Of a stretch of DNA of 64,000 bases, positions 43,046 to 51,997 are shown in pieces (the stretch's first letter is position 1; each line of letters begins with the position of its first letter). This DNA is from Streptomyces asoensis (GTDB lineage: Bacteria; Actinomycetota; Actinomycetes; Streptomycetales; Streptomycetaceae), in assembly GCF_016860545.1 (NCBI RefSeq), contig NZ_BNEB01000005.1, positions 1,922,001 to 1,986,000 on the forward strand. Direction: 5' to 3'. Below the pieces are notes generated by a model that saw nothing but the letters and a program-made list of their open reading frames with translations, did no database searches and was not told the origin of the DNA. A program made the translations under genes and the position numbers.

Positions 43046-44086
43046 GGCAGCGGGGCCCGGGGGTTCTTGAACAAACGCGACAGCGTCGTCGGCCAGCCGG
43101 ACCAGCTCCGGCAGCGGCAAGGATCCGGGGGCCCTGCGTTCTTGGGCGAACCGGTTGGCGAGCCGTTGCAGCAGTTCGTTCAGCGGGGTCGGCACGCCGT
43201 GCAGACGCCCGAGGAGCACGATCTCGCCGTTGAGGTGGTCGGCCTCGATGGTGCCGGTGCCGCGGCTCAGGGACTGCCAGGAGGACCCTCCGCCGCGCGC
43301 GACGCCGTCCAGCGGGACGAGGGTGACCTTGTCGCCGCGCGCGGCCTGCTGCTCCTCGGCGTCCGTCCAGGCGATCCCGGCGGCCCGCAGCACCGCCTCG
43401 CCCTCGGCCCGCACCCGCGCGTACAGCGTCTGTGCCTCGGGGCCGGAGTCGGCGACCGGGCCGCTCACCGCCTCCAGGGCGTTGCCGAGGTTGGCCAGCA
43501 GTTTCGCGTACTGCCAGCGGGAGACGTCGGGGACGACCGGCGCCTCGAAGTACGCCTTCTCCAGGTCGGCGGCGATCTCGCGGACGGTGTCGTCGGTGCC
43601 GTGCGGGTAGCGGCCGAGGTGGAGGATGCCGGTGAGCGGGGTGCCGGCGGCGGAGACCGTCCCGGGGTCGACGTGGGTGGCGGGCAGCCACACGCAGACG
43701 CCGTAGACGTGCCGGAAGCGTCGCAGGGCGATCCGCCGGCTCTCCACCCCGTTCTGGGCGCAGACCAGGGGCAGTCTGTCGGCGGCCGTGCCGCCGCCCT
43801 CGACCGGGGCCGGGCCCCACGCCCGCAGCGCGGCCTCGGTGTCCTGCGTCTTGACGGCGAGGAGGAGGACGTCGTCGGCGCGCAGGGTGCCGAGCCCGTC
43901 GGGCCCTTCGACGACGGGCAGCCGGTGGTAGAGCTCTCCTTGCGGCACCCTGAGCCGCAGTCCGTCCTCGGCGAGCGCCCTGCCGTGCGCGCCGCGCGCG
44001 ACGAGCACGACCTCCTGGCCGGCCTGTGCCAGTCGTCCGCCGACCGTGCCGCCGACGGCCCCTGCCCCGATGATGATGTAGCGCAT
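43043..44086 (-). CDS. panE: 2-dehydropantoate 2-reductase (ketopantoate reductase) family
   Basis: A 347-aa NADPH-dependent reductase. The Rossmann motif GAGAVGGTVGGRLAQAG lies at residues 6-22. The Lys of the active site is probably in LLAVKTQDTEA, and the C-terminal helical domain has YAKLLANLGNALEAVSG and HLNGEIVLLGRLHGVPTPLN. Such enzymes make pantoate for coenzyme A, but many streptomycete copies act on other 2-keto acids, so the role is provisional. The ATG is preceded by GAGGCT at 6 nt, suggesting a leaderless message. Confidence 0.85.
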   Translation of the reverse strand: MRYIIIGAGAVGGTVGGRLAQAGQEVVLVARGAHGRALAEDGLRLRVPQGELYHRLPVVEGPDGLGTLRADDVLLLAVKTQDTEAALRAWGPAPVEGGGTAADRLPLVCAQNGVESRRIALRRFRHVYGVCVWLPATHVDPGTVSAAGTPLTGILHLGRYPHGTDDTVREIAADLEKAYFEAPVVPDVSRWQYAKLLANLGNALEAVSGPVADSGPEAQTLYARVRAEGEAVLRAAGIAWTDAEEQQAARGDKVTLVPLDGVARGGGSSWQSLSRGTGTIEADHLNGEIVLLGRLHGVPTPLNELLQRLANRFAQERRAPGSLPLPELVRLADDAVAFVQEPPGPAA

Positions 44087-44140
44087 GGGAGGAGCCTCGC
44101 ACAGTCGTGCGGACGGACCGTCAGGGATACGGCCCCGGGG

Positions 44141-44695
44141 TCACCCCTGCCGGCGCGTCATCTCCACCAGTTTGACGACGGTGTTCCAGTTCCGGGTGGT
44201 GGCGATGAGCCCCTTGGTCAGGCGGGGCCTGGCCAGTTGCTCGGCGAGCTTGGACCGGCCGAGGCCCTCGGGTGCGTACAGGTACAGGGCGCGGTCGCCG
44301 AGGGCGAACTCCTCGGGGAGGTGGGCGGCGCGGTCGATCCCGGCGTAGCGCCCGGCCTCGACGGGGGTGGAGAAGTACGTGACGTGCAGCTGCTTGGCCT
44401 CCAGCTCGGCGGCCGGGAACGGACAGGCGTCCGCGACCGCTTCGAGATAGGCGTGGTCGCGCACGATCACGCCGACGGCGAAGCCGAAGTGTTTCTCCAC
44501 GGCCGCCGTGATCTCCGCGGCGAGGCTCTCCTCGTCCCCGTGTCCGGCGGAGAACACGGCCTGGCCGCTCTGGAGGTAGGTGCGCACGTCCGCGAGGCCG
44601 AGTCCTTCGAGCAGGGTGCGCAGGGCGGCCATGGGGACCTTCCGGCTGCCGCCCACGTTGATGCCGCGCAGCAGGGCCGCGTACGTCGTCGTCAT
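44141..44695 (-). CDS. DUF1697 domain-containing protein
   Basis: A 184-aa cytoplasmic protein of the DUF1697 family: it starts YAALLRGINVGGSRKVPMAA, has VRTYLQSGQAVFSAG at about 37-51, and ends with TRNWNTVVKLVEMT. The family is widespread and has no assigned activity. Leaderless, with TAGGGT 6 nt before the ATG. It is upstream of panE on the same strand with a 54-nt gap. Confidence 0.87.
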   Translation of the reverse strand: MTTTYAALLRGINVGGSRKVPMAALRTLLEGLGLADVRTYLQSGQAVFSAGHGDEESLAAEITAAVEKHFGFAVGVIVRDHAYLEAVADACPFPAAELEAKQLHVTYFSTPVEAGRYAGIDRAAHLPEEFALGDRALYLYAPEGLGRSKLAEQLARPRLTKGLIATTRNWNTVVKLVEMTRRQG

Positions 44696-44701
44696 CCGCT
44701 C

Positions 44702-44707
44702 ACCCTA
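44702..44707 (-). promoter_or_regulatory. -10 box TAGGGT, leaderless DUF1697 promoter
   Basis: Reads TAGGGT on the minus strand, 6 nt before the ATG at 44695. Confidence 0.5.
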
Positions 44708-44832
44708 GGCGGCCGTCGTGCCCCGTGGGGGTGGGCACGACGGCCGCGGCCGGGGTGGCCGGTCTGCGGAAACTCTGGCCGATGGACGGGGTGCGGGGCA
44801 ACCGTTGCCGGACATCTCCACAGGCCCGTGAC

Positions 44833-44843
44833 TTGTTCAACAA
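44833..44843. promoter_or_regulatory. Palindrome TTGTT-c-AACAA, candidate exporter operator
   Basis: A perfect 11-nt palindrome, unusually AT-rich for this DNA, in the 371-nt gap (44696-45066) before the MMPL exporter. TTCGA-a-TCGAA, a second palindrome, lies at 45008-45018. MarR-family regulators often bind sites of the first type. No gene is seen in the gap. Confidence 0.4.
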
Positions 44844-45066
44844 ACTTCTGTAATGACCCGCACCCTGATCACCGTCCCCGAGATCCCGAATAGATGTAAG
44901 GGGCCGGTGTCCTCCCCAGCGGTGAGAGGGAGGAGTCCGACGGGAGGAGCCGGCGGCCGGGCACTTCACCTGGCAGCACGAGGAGATGGTCTTATCCAGC
45001 CCATACCTTCGAATCGAAAGGTGGCGGCAGGGGGCTTCCACCGCATCACTAGAGGGCAGGCCCGTC

Positions 45067-47334
45067 ATGGGGAACGGAGATATACGGGTGCGGGGCATAG
45101 CCGCGCGGGCCGGCGGCTGGAGCGCCCGGCACCGATGGGCCGCCGTGGGCATCTGGGTGCTGTTCGTCGTCCTGGCCATGGGGATCGGTTCGGCGGCCGG
45201 CACGGTCGAGGTCAAGGAGAGCGACCAGCTCGGGGGCGAGACCCACACGGCGGCCAGGATCATCGAGGACGCCGGTATCGACGAACCGGCCGGTGAGACC
45301 GTTCTGATCCAGTCGAAGGACGGCTCCGTCAAGGCCACGGACACCGAGTTCAGGGCGGCCGTCGACGCGGTCGTGACGGCCGTCGGCAAGACCGGGAAGG
45401 TCACCGACGTGACCTCGCCCTACGACACGAAGACCATCTCCCGGGACGGTCACAGCGCGCTCGTCCAGTTCGACATGCGCGGCGACTCCGACACCGCGGG
45501 CGACCGGGTCGGGCCGGTCCTCGACGCAGTCGCGGGGGTGCAGAAGGACCACTCCTCGCTGCGGATCGAGGAGATCGGCGGCGCCAGCATGATGAAGACG
45601 TTCGACGACGCGTTCGGCGACGACTTCCAGCAGGCCGAGTACTCCGCCGTGCCGGTGGCCCTGGGCATCCTGCTGATCGCCTTCGGCGCGCTGGTGGCGG
45701 CGCTGCTGCCGGTGGCCCTCGCGGTCACCGCGATCATGGCGACGATGGGCCTGATGAGCATCGTCAGCCACTTCCAGCCGATGGACGACACCGCCAGCTC
45801 CGTGATGCTGCTCGTCGGTCTCGCCGTGGGTGTCGACTACTGCCTGTTCTATCTGCGCCGCGAGCGGGAGGAGCGGGCCGCCGGGCGCGACCCGCAGACC
45901 GCTCTGCGGATCGCCGCGGCGACCAGTGGCCGGGCCGTGATCGTCTCCGGTGTCACCGTGTGCGTGGCGATGGCGGGCATGCTGTTCACGGGGCTCGCCA
46001 CCTTCGAGGCGATGGGTCTGGCCTCCCTGATGGTGGTCGCGGTCGCCATGGTCGGTTCGGTGACCGTGCTCCCGGCGCTGCTCTCGCTGCTCGGCCACCG
46101 GGTGGAGAAGGGCCGGATCCCGTTCCTGCACCCCGACAAGCGCCGCAAGAGCCGTGCGGGCGGGCGGCCCGCCGAGGGAAGCCGGCTGTGGAGCGTCGTG
46201 CTGAGGGTCGTCCTCGCCAAGCCCGGCGTCTCGCTGGTCGTGGCGGCCGGCGCGCTGCTCGCCATCGCCGCTCCGGCTGTGGGCATGAAGACCCAGAACC
46301 TCACCCTGGACCAGGAGTTCGGCGACTCGCTGCCCATCGTGCAGACCTACAACCGGGTCAACGACGCCTTCCCGGGCGGCTCCGAACCGGCCGAGGTGAT
46401 CGTCAAGGCGGACGACATCAACGCCGCCGAGGTGAAGTCGGCGCTCGCGGCCTTCAAGGAGCAGGCGGTCAGCTCGGGCGCCTCGCGCGGCCCGGTGGAG
46501 ATCAAGCTGCACGACGCGCAGAACATCGCCTACGTGTACGTTCCGCTGGTGGGCGGCTCCGACCTGGACAAGGCGGGGGCGAGCCTGGACAAGCTGCGCG
46601 ACGAGGTGCGGCCCGCGACGCTGGGCAAGGTCGACGGCCTCCAGGCGCCCATCACCGGACAGGTGGCCGGGTCGAAGGACTTCAACGACCAGCTCGCCGG
46701 GGCGGTCGCGCCCGTCTTCGCGTTCGTCGTGGTCTTCGCCTTCCTGCTGATGCTCCTGTCGTTCCGCTCGCTGACCGTCGCGATCACCTCGATCGTCCTC
46801 AACCTGCTGTCGGTGGGCGCCGCCTACGGCATCCTGGTCGCCGTCTTCCAGCACGGCTGGGGCGCGTCCCTGGTGGGCGCCGAGGGTGTCGGCGCCATCA
46901 TCACCTGGCTGCCGCTGTTCCTGTTCGTGATCCTGTTCGGCCTGTCGATGGACTACCACGTGTTCGTCGTCTCCCGGATCCGTGAGGCGCGGCTGCGGGG
47001 CCGGACGACGAACGAGGCCATCAAGCACGGTGTGGTCACCACGGCCGGCGTGGTCACCAGCGCCGCCGTCATCATGGTCGCCGTGTTCGCGATCTTCGGG
47101 ACGCTGTCCATGCAGTCCATGAAGCAGATGGGCGTGGGCCTGGCCGCCGCGGTGCTGATCGACGCGACGATCATCCGGGGTGTCCTGCTCCCGGCGGTGA
47201 TGGCGCTGCTCGGCGAGCGCAACTGGTACCTGCCGAAGTGGCTGCACTGGCTGCCCGACCTCACGCACGACGAGTCGCCGGAGGCGGTCGCGCCGGCGGC
47301 CCGGGACGACGAGGGCGAGCCGCTGCGGGTCTGA
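45067..47334 (+). CDS. MMPL family (RND superfamily) transporter
   Basis: A 755-aa membrane exporter with two repeated halves, each with one span followed by an extracellular loop and a five-span bundle (about 12 spans in total). The first bundle begins near VALGILLIAFGALVAALLP and contains VGVDYCLFYLRRERE, with the Asp-Tyr proton-relay motif; the second contains GLSMDYHVFVVSRIREARL. Relatives move lipids, siderophores or antibiotics. GAGGGCAGG precedes the ATG at 45067. The gene is alone, followed by a strong bidirectional terminator and the convergent glucosyltransferase. Confidence 0.9.
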   Translation: MGNGDIRVRGIAARAGGWSARHRWAAVGIWVLFVVLAMGIGSAAGTVEVKESDQLGGETHTAARIIEDAGIDEPAGETVLIQSKDGSVKATDTEFRAAVDAVVTAVGKTGKVTDVTSPYDTKTISRDGHSALVQFDMRGDSDTAGDRVGPVLDAVAGVQKDHSSLRIEEIGGASMMKTFDDAFGDDFQQAEYSAVPVALGILLIAFGALVAALLPVALAVTAIMATMGLMSIVSHFQPMDDTASSVMLLVGLAVGVDYCLFYLRREREERAAGRDPQTALRIAAATSGRAVIVSGVTVCVAMAGMLFTGLATFEAMGLASLMVVAVAMVGSVTVLPALLSLLGHRVEKGRIPFLHPDKRRKSRAGGRPAEGSRLWSVVLRVVLAKPGVSLVVAAGALLAIAAPAVGMKTQNLTLDQEFGDSLPIVQTYNRVNDAFPGGSEPAEVIVKADDINAAEVKSALAAFKEQAVSSGASRGPVEIKLHDAQNIAYVYVPLVGGSDLDKAGASLDKLRDEVRPATLGKVDGLQAPITGQVAGSKDFNDQLAGAVAPVFAFVVVFAFLLMLLSFRSLTVAITSIVLNLLSVGAAYGILVAVFQHGWGASLVGAEGVGAIITWLPLFLFVILFGLSMDYHVFVVSRIREARLRGRTTNEAIKHGVVTTAGVVTSAAVIMVAVFAIFGTLSMQSMKQMGVGLAAAVLIDATIIRGVLLPAVMALLGERNWYLPKWLHWLPDLTHDESPEAVAPAARDDEGEPLRV

Positions 47335-47371
47335 CGGCCCGCGGACGATCACCGAAGCAGCTGCACGAGCC

Positions 47372-47410
47372 GAGGGCCCGTCGACCTCCCGGGGGAGTCG
47401 ACGGGCCCTC
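47372..47410. terminator. 14-bp perfect hairpin between convergent genes
   Basis: GAGGGCCCGTCGAC (47372-47385) pairs with GTCGACGGGCCCTC (47397-47410) around 11 nt, midway between the MMPL and glucosyltransferase stops. Confidence 0.85.
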
Positions 47411-47423
47411 ACCCGTGCCGCGT

Positions 47424-48641
47424 TCACACCCCGGCGCGGCTCCGTCGGCGGGTCAGCTCGGCCTCGACGAGGTCCGCGGCCCGGCGGGTGCCGCCCTCCT
47501 CCGCCATCGCCGCCCGGACCGCCTCCAGCCGGCGCGCGACCTCGGGGTCGCCGACGAGCGCGAGGGCGGTCTCGCGCAGGGTCCCGGCCGTCGCCTCGGC
47601 GGCGGGCACGCGCCGGGCCACACCGAGTGCCTGGAGCACGTCCGCGTTGCCGAACTGGTCGACGGCCTGCGGTACGGCGATCATCGGCGTGGCCGTGGCC
47701 AGCCCCTCCTGGCTGCCGCCCGCACCCGCGTGCGTCACGAACAGGTCAGCCTGCTTCAGGATCGCCAACTGCGGTACCCAGGTGGCCACTTCGACGTTCT
47801 CCGGGACGGCGCCCAGCGCGGCGGGGTCGACATGCCTGCCGATCTGGAGGACGAGGTGCCAGCCGGGCAGCTCCCCGAAGGCCCGTACGCACTCCCGGTA
47901 GAAGTCGGGCCGGTCGGTGAAGGCGGAGCCCAGGGAGACCAGGACGACCTTCTCGGCGCCGGCGGGCCGGGTCCACCCGCCCTCGCCCGCGCGGTCCCCC
48001 TGGCAGGCGCCGACGAACGTGTACACCGTCTCGTCGACCCGGTCGGCGTTGGGTTGCAGGGCGCGCGGGATCAGCACCAGGGAGCGGGCCGGGCGGCCGA
48101 CGAAGGAGTCGGGGTGCTCGGTGATCCCGTTCTCCTCGAGCCAGGCGTGGAATCGCGCGTAGTAGGCCTGTCCGCGTTCCGTGCGCCGGGGCTCCTCCCA
48201 CAGGGGTTCGGCGACCTCCTCCTCGTAGCCCTCCCAGGCCACGAGGTTGGGCGAGAGGGAGATCGCCGGGACACCCCAGCGGCGGGCGAGGACGCGTGCC
48301 GGGTAGGCGGTGATGTCGTGCAGCACCAGGTCGGGCTCGTCCCCTTCGTACGCGTCGAGCAGCTGGGGCAGCGCCTGGACGGCGTCGGCCAGGAAGAGCT
48401 CCACGTGGTCCAGGAGGGTGTCGCCCCAGGCGGAGGGGTCGTCGTCGGGCCCGGGCAGCGTCGAGTGCCACGGCTTCACCTCGGCGCCGGTGGCGGCGGC
48501 CTTGTCGGCGAGGGCGGGCGGAATCGCGTACGTCACCCGGTGCCCGCGTGCGACGAGTTCGCGGATCACCTCGAGGCTCGGGTTGACGTGCCCGTGGGCG
48601 GCGATGGAGAACATGGCGATGTGGGCGGGGCGACTGGTCAT
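47424..48641 (-). CDS. mgt: Macrolide glycosyltransferase (OleD/Mgt-like, GT1)
   Basis: A 405-aa cytoplasmic UDP-glucose glycosyltransferase very like OleD of Streptomyces antibioticus and Mgt of S. lividans, which inactivate macrolides by glucosylation. The acceptor-domain His is in MFSIAAHGHVNPSLEVI; the donor site is WVPQLAILKQADLFVTHAGA and GGSQEGLATATPMIAVPQAV. The ATG at 48641 is leaderless (TACGGT 6 nt upstream); longer starts are not supported. No macrolide cluster is seen here, so this is probably a resident resistance or xenobiotic-glucosylating enzyme. Confidence 0.92.
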   Translation of the reverse strand: MTSRPAHIAMFSIAAHGHVNPSLEVIRELVARGHRVTYAIPPALADKAAATGAEVKPWHSTLPGPDDDPSAWGDTLLDHVELFLADAVQALPQLLDAYEGDEPDLVLHDITAYPARVLARRWGVPAISLSPNLVAWEGYEEEVAEPLWEEPRRTERGQAYYARFHAWLEENGITEHPDSFVGRPARSLVLIPRALQPNADRVDETVYTFVGACQGDRAGEGGWTRPAGAEKVVLVSLGSAFTDRPDFYRECVRAFGELPGWHLVLQIGRHVDPAALGAVPENVEVATWVPQLAILKQADLFVTHAGAGGSQEGLATATPMIAVPQAVDQFGNADVLQALGVARRVPAAEATAGTLRETALALVGDPEVARRLEAVRAAMAEEGGTRRAADLVEAELTRRRSRAGV

Positions 48642-48647
48642 GACCCG

Positions 48648-48653
48648 ACCGTA
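48648..48653 (-). promoter_or_regulatory. -10 box TACGGT, leaderless mgt promoter
   Basis: Reads TACGGT on the minus strand, 6 nt before the ATG at 48641. Confidence 0.5.
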
Positions 48654-48781
48654 GGCGAGACGAGACGTCTCGTGCAACCGCATTGTCGTGACCGGCCCCT
48701 GTGTCACACCCGCCCCGCTGCCGCCGCCCCCCTACCGCCCCCGCTGCCGCCGTCCCGCCGCCGCACCCCCGACCCGGCCGC

Positions 48782-50056
48782 TCAGCGCTGGTAGCGCGCC
48801 AGCACCAGGTTGCCGTCCTTCTCCAGCCGCTCGCGCAGCTCACCGAGTCCGATCGCCCCGCTGTAGTACTCCTGGAAGGCGGGGGTGGCCACCTTGTCCT
48901 TCCACTCGGCGTAGCCACGGACGGACTGCGCGGGCGCCGGACGCAGGTGAGCGGCCAGCGCGGTGCCGGTGGCCCAGTCGTCCTTCGCCGTGTGCAGCGC
49001 GGGATCGGCCAGGGCCCGTGTGCCGGTCGGCAGCATCCAGTCGCCCAGGGCGAGGCGCACCATGTTCTTCGGCCGGAGCAGGAAGTCGACGAACGCCACG
49101 GCCTCCTTCTTGTGCGGGCTGTCCTCGGCGACGGACAGCGTCTGCGGGCTGACCCCCTGGGCGAGTCCGTCGGCGCCCGCCGGGGCGGGCAGCACCTGCC
49201 AGTCGAACCCCTCGGGGGCCTGCTGCACGATCTGCTGGCGGTAGGAGAAGCCGAGCGGGACCATCGCGTACCGGCCGCCGAAGAACCCCGGGAGGGTGTC
49301 CGAGCCGCCGCTGCCCAGGGTCGTCGGCGAGGCGCTGCGGTCGATGCCGGCCTGGTCGTGGATGGTGCGCGGTACGACCTCGTCGCCGGCCTCGAAGCGG
49401 ACGGTGACCTTGCCGTCGGCTCCCCGGTGGAACATCCGCCCGCCCGCCGACAGGGACAGGTTGAGGGTGGCGGAGACGGGTTCCTTCAGCGGCCAGGCCA
49501 CGCCGTACCGTCCGCCGCCGCTGAGGCGTTCGGTGATCCGCCGGAACTCCGTCCAGCTCCACGGGTGTCCGGGCGTCGGGATGCGGACCCCGGAGCGCCT
49601 GAGCCAGGTGGCGTTCGCGACGAGGACGCGCGGCTCCTGGAGGAAGGGCACTCCGTAGACGCCGTCACCGAAGGTCGTCGTCTCCCAACTCCGCCGCGGG
49701 ATGTCCTCCTCGAGCCGGGCGGGGAGCAGCCCGGTCAGATCGGCGAGGTAGCCGCCGTGGGCGAAGTCGGCGAGGTCGTCGGAGGCGTCATGGATGATGT
49801 CGGGGGCCTCGCCGCCCTCGAACGAGGTGAGGAGCTGGTCGTGCACCGCCGACCAACTACCCTGCACGTACTCGACCTTGACGTGCTCGTGGGTCGCGTT
49901 CCACTCCCGCACCAGCTCCTTGTTGGCCCGTACGGACTCCTCCTGCCAGGCCAGCGACTGGAAGCGCAGGGTGACGGGCCCTTCGTCGCCACCGCCCCCG
50001 CCGGAACAGCCCGCGAGGAGCAGCAGCACGACCACGGCCATCGCCCGGGCGCGCAT
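48782..50056 (-). CDS. Sugar ABC transporter substrate-binding lipoprotein
   Basis: A 424-aa extracellular binding protein of family 1. The lipobox LLAGC puts the lipid Cys at residue 17, followed by a Gly run. The pattern WNATHEHVKVEYVQGSWSAV and TSFEGGEAPDIIHDASDDLA is typical of sugar-binding proteins, as is the C-terminal AVAFVDFLLRP. Its ATG shares a base with the stop of the upstream permease (TGATG), so the order is permease, permease, binding protein, the reverse of the usual order and of the importer at the window start. Substrate unknown; no ATPase nearby. Confidence 0.9.
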   Translation of the reverse strand: MRARAMAVVVLLLLAGCSGGGGGDEGPVTLRFQSLAWQEESVRANKELVREWNATHEHVKVEYVQGSWSAVHDQLLTSFEGGEAPDIIHDASDDLADFAHGGYLADLTGLLPARLEEDIPRRSWETTTFGDGVYGVPFLQEPRVLVANATWLRRSGVRIPTPGHPWSWTEFRRITERLSGGGRYGVAWPLKEPVSATLNLSLSAGGRMFHRGADGKVTVRFEAGDEVVPRTIHDQAGIDRSASPTTLGSGGSDTLPGFFGGRYAMVPLGFSYRQQIVQQAPEGFDWQVLPAPAGADGLAQGVSPQTLSVAEDSPHKKEAVAFVDFLLRPKNMVRLALGDWMLPTGTRALADPALHTAKDDWATGTALAAHLRPAPAQSVRGYAEWKDKVATPAFQEYYSGAIGLGELRERLEKDGNLVLARYQR

Positions 50057-50889
50057 CAGCTCTTCACCGCCCCGGCGAGCACGCCGCCCGTGATCCGCCG
50101 CTGCACGATCGCGAAGACGACCAGCGAGGGAAGGGTGGCGAGGGAGGCGGCGGCGGCCAGCGGTCCGAGGTCGGCGACGCCCTCCGCGCCGATGAAGTGG
50201 GTCAGCACCACCGGCAGGGTCTGCTGGCGCGCGCTCTTCAGCAGCACCAGCGCGAAGAAGAACTCGTTCCACGCCGTGACGAACGCGAACAGCCCGGTCA
50301 CGGCGATGCCCGGCGCCAGCAGGGGCGCCGTCACCGAGACCAGCGTCCGCAGCCGCCCGGCCCCGTCGATCGCCGCCGCCTCCTCCAGTTCGACGGGGAC
50401 GGCCCTGACGTGTCCGACGAGCATCCACAGCGCGAACGGCAGCGCCCACACCACGTACACCAGCACCAGGCCCGGCAGCGAGTCGATCAGCCGCAGGTTC
50501 TTCAGCACCAGGAAGAGCGGGATGATCACCAGCACGAACGGGAACGCCTGGCTGACCACCACCCACCCGGACACGGCCCGGGTGAGCCGGGTGCGCCGGC
50601 GCGCCATGACGTAGGCCGTCGGTGTGGCGACGACGACGGCGACGACGGCGGCCCCGACCGCAGCGAGCAGCGAGTTGACCGCGGCGTGCAGCAGGGGCTG
50701 TTCGTCGAACGCCTGCCGGAAGTTGGCGAGGGTCGGATGCTCCGGGATCCAGGTGGGGTGCAGACTGCCCAGTTCGCGGGCGGGCTTGAACGCCACCGAG
50801 ACGAGCCACAGGAAGGGGAAGGCGAGGAAGGACAGATAGGCGAGCAGCGCCGCGTACTGGCCGGCGCGGGCCGCCGGGCGGGTTCTCAC
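50056..50889 (-). CDS. Sugar ABC transporter permease (MalG-like)
   Basis: A 277-aa membrane protein with about six spans, read from the GTG at 50889 that overlaps the preceding stop (GTGA). The EAA loop is EEAAAIDGAGRLRTLVSVTA. It forms the channel with the permease encoded just upstream on this strand. A longer frame to 52674 is a GC-driven extension and is not used. Confidence 0.9.
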   Translation of the reverse strand: MRTRPAARAGQYAALLAYLSFLAFPFLWLVSVAFKPARELGSLHPTWIPEHPTLANFRQAFDEQPLLHAAVNSLLAAVGAAVVAVVVATPTAYVMARRRTRLTRAVSGWVVVSQAFPFVLVIIPLFLVLKNLRLIDSLPGLVLVYVVWALPFALWMLVGHVRAVPVELEEAAAIDGAGRLRTLVSVTAPLLAPGIAVTGLFAFVTAWNEFFFALVLLKSARQQTLPVVLTHFIGAEGVADLGPLAAAASLATLPSLVVFAIVQRRITGGVLAGAVKS

Positions 50890-51821
50890 GCGTCGCCACC
50901 TCCCCTGATCCGGCCGGCGAGGAAGCAGGCCAGGCACACCGAGACCACCGCGACCATCACACAGCCCATCGCCGCCGCGTACCCGAACTGGCCGTAGCGG
51001 AAGGCCTCTTCGTAGGCGAAGAGCATGGGCAGCCGGGTGCGGCCGCCGGGCCCGCCGTTGGTGAGGACGTAGACCAGGGCGAAGGAGTTGAAGTTCCAGA
51101 TGAGGTTGAGGGCCGTGATGGCGAGGGCGATGGGCCGCAGCGCCGGCCAGGTGACCGCACGAAACCGGCGCCAGGCGCCCGCGCCGTCCACCGCGGCCGC
51201 CTCGTGCAGTTCCCGCGGGGTGTTCTGGAGGCCGGCGAGCAGGGCGACGGTCGTCTGCGGCATGCCCGCCCACACCCCCACCACGATCACCGCGGGCAGG
51301 GCCGTGCCCAGTCCGCTGAGCCAGTCCCGTCCGTCCCCCAGGCCCAGATCGCGCACGGTCTCGTTGAGGATGCCGGCGTCCGGGTCGTACACGAGCCGCC
51401 ACATGACCGCGACCACGACCTCCGGCATCGCCCAGGGGACGATCGCGAGCGCGCGGGCCAGCGGGCGCAGCCGCAGGTCCTCGTTCAGGAGCAGGGCGAG
51501 CCCGAGGGCGAGCAGGAACTGCGGGACGGTCACGCCGACCGCCCAGACCAGGCCGATGCGGAACGATTCCCAGAACAGCGTGTCGTGCAGCAGGTCGGAG
51601 AAGTTGAGCGCGCCGATCCACCGGGTGGGCTCGGTGCGGCCCGACTGCGCGTCGGTGAAGGCCAGGAGGATGCCGTAGACCAGCGGACCGACGCTCAGGA
51701 CGAGGACGGGGATCAGGGCAGGCAGGACCAGGAACCACGCGCCGTGGGCGGTGACGGTGCGCTGCGGGCCGGTGCCGGCCGGGCGGCGCGCGGTCCGTGT
51801 CCCCTCGGTCGCCGTCGGCAC
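50886..51821 (-). CDS. Sugar ABC transporter permease (MalF-like)
   Basis: A 311-aa membrane protein, first gene of the second importer operon. The GTG at 51821 is 9 nt after GAAGGGG and gives a short Thr/Arg-rich N-terminus before the first span (AWFLVLPALIPVLVLSVGPL). The EAA loop is HEAAAVDGAGAWRRFRAVTW. It is divergent from the APH-type kinase gene across 176 nt, which must hold both promoters. Confidence 0.9.
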   Translation of the reverse strand: MPTATEGTRTARRPAGTGPQRTVTAHGAWFLVLPALIPVLVLSVGPLVYGILLAFTDAQSGRTEPTRWIGALNFSDLLHDTLFWESFRIGLVWAVGVTVPQFLLALGLALLLNEDLRLRPLARALAIVPWAMPEVVVAVMWRLVYDPDAGILNETVRDLGLGDGRDWLSGLGTALPAVIVVGVWAGMPQTTVALLAGLQNTPRELHEAAAVDGAGAWRRFRAVTWPALRPIALAITALNLIWNFNSFALVYVLTNGGPGGRTRLPMLFAYEEAFRYGQFGYAAAMGCVMVAVVSVCLACFLAGRIRGGGDA

Positions 51822-51997
51822 CGGAACGGCCCCCTTCCCGTGGCTGTGACGGGCCCCTCGATGGTCGTGCAGGTGCTGTACCCCGTCGGGGCGGCACCCG
51901 CACGCGCCGATCCGCGCGAATGCGACACTGACCGTCGGACGGCCGGAATCCGACGCCGTCCGGCAGGACCGGCCGGAGCACCACACGGAGGCGGACG

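Noticed and set aside
40638..44102. 1,154-aa minus-strand open frame
   Set aside because: Runs antisense through the sulfonate importer and chelatase and out of frame through panE; no motif of its own.
44853..45296. Small open frames in the gap before the MMPL gene
   Set aside because: No ribosome sites or consistent codon bias; the frames run into the MMPL gene in another phase.
47424..48641. Part of a macrolide biosynthetic cluster
   Set aside because: No polyketide synthase or deoxysugar genes lie nearby; stand-alone Mgt enzymes are common in Streptomyces.
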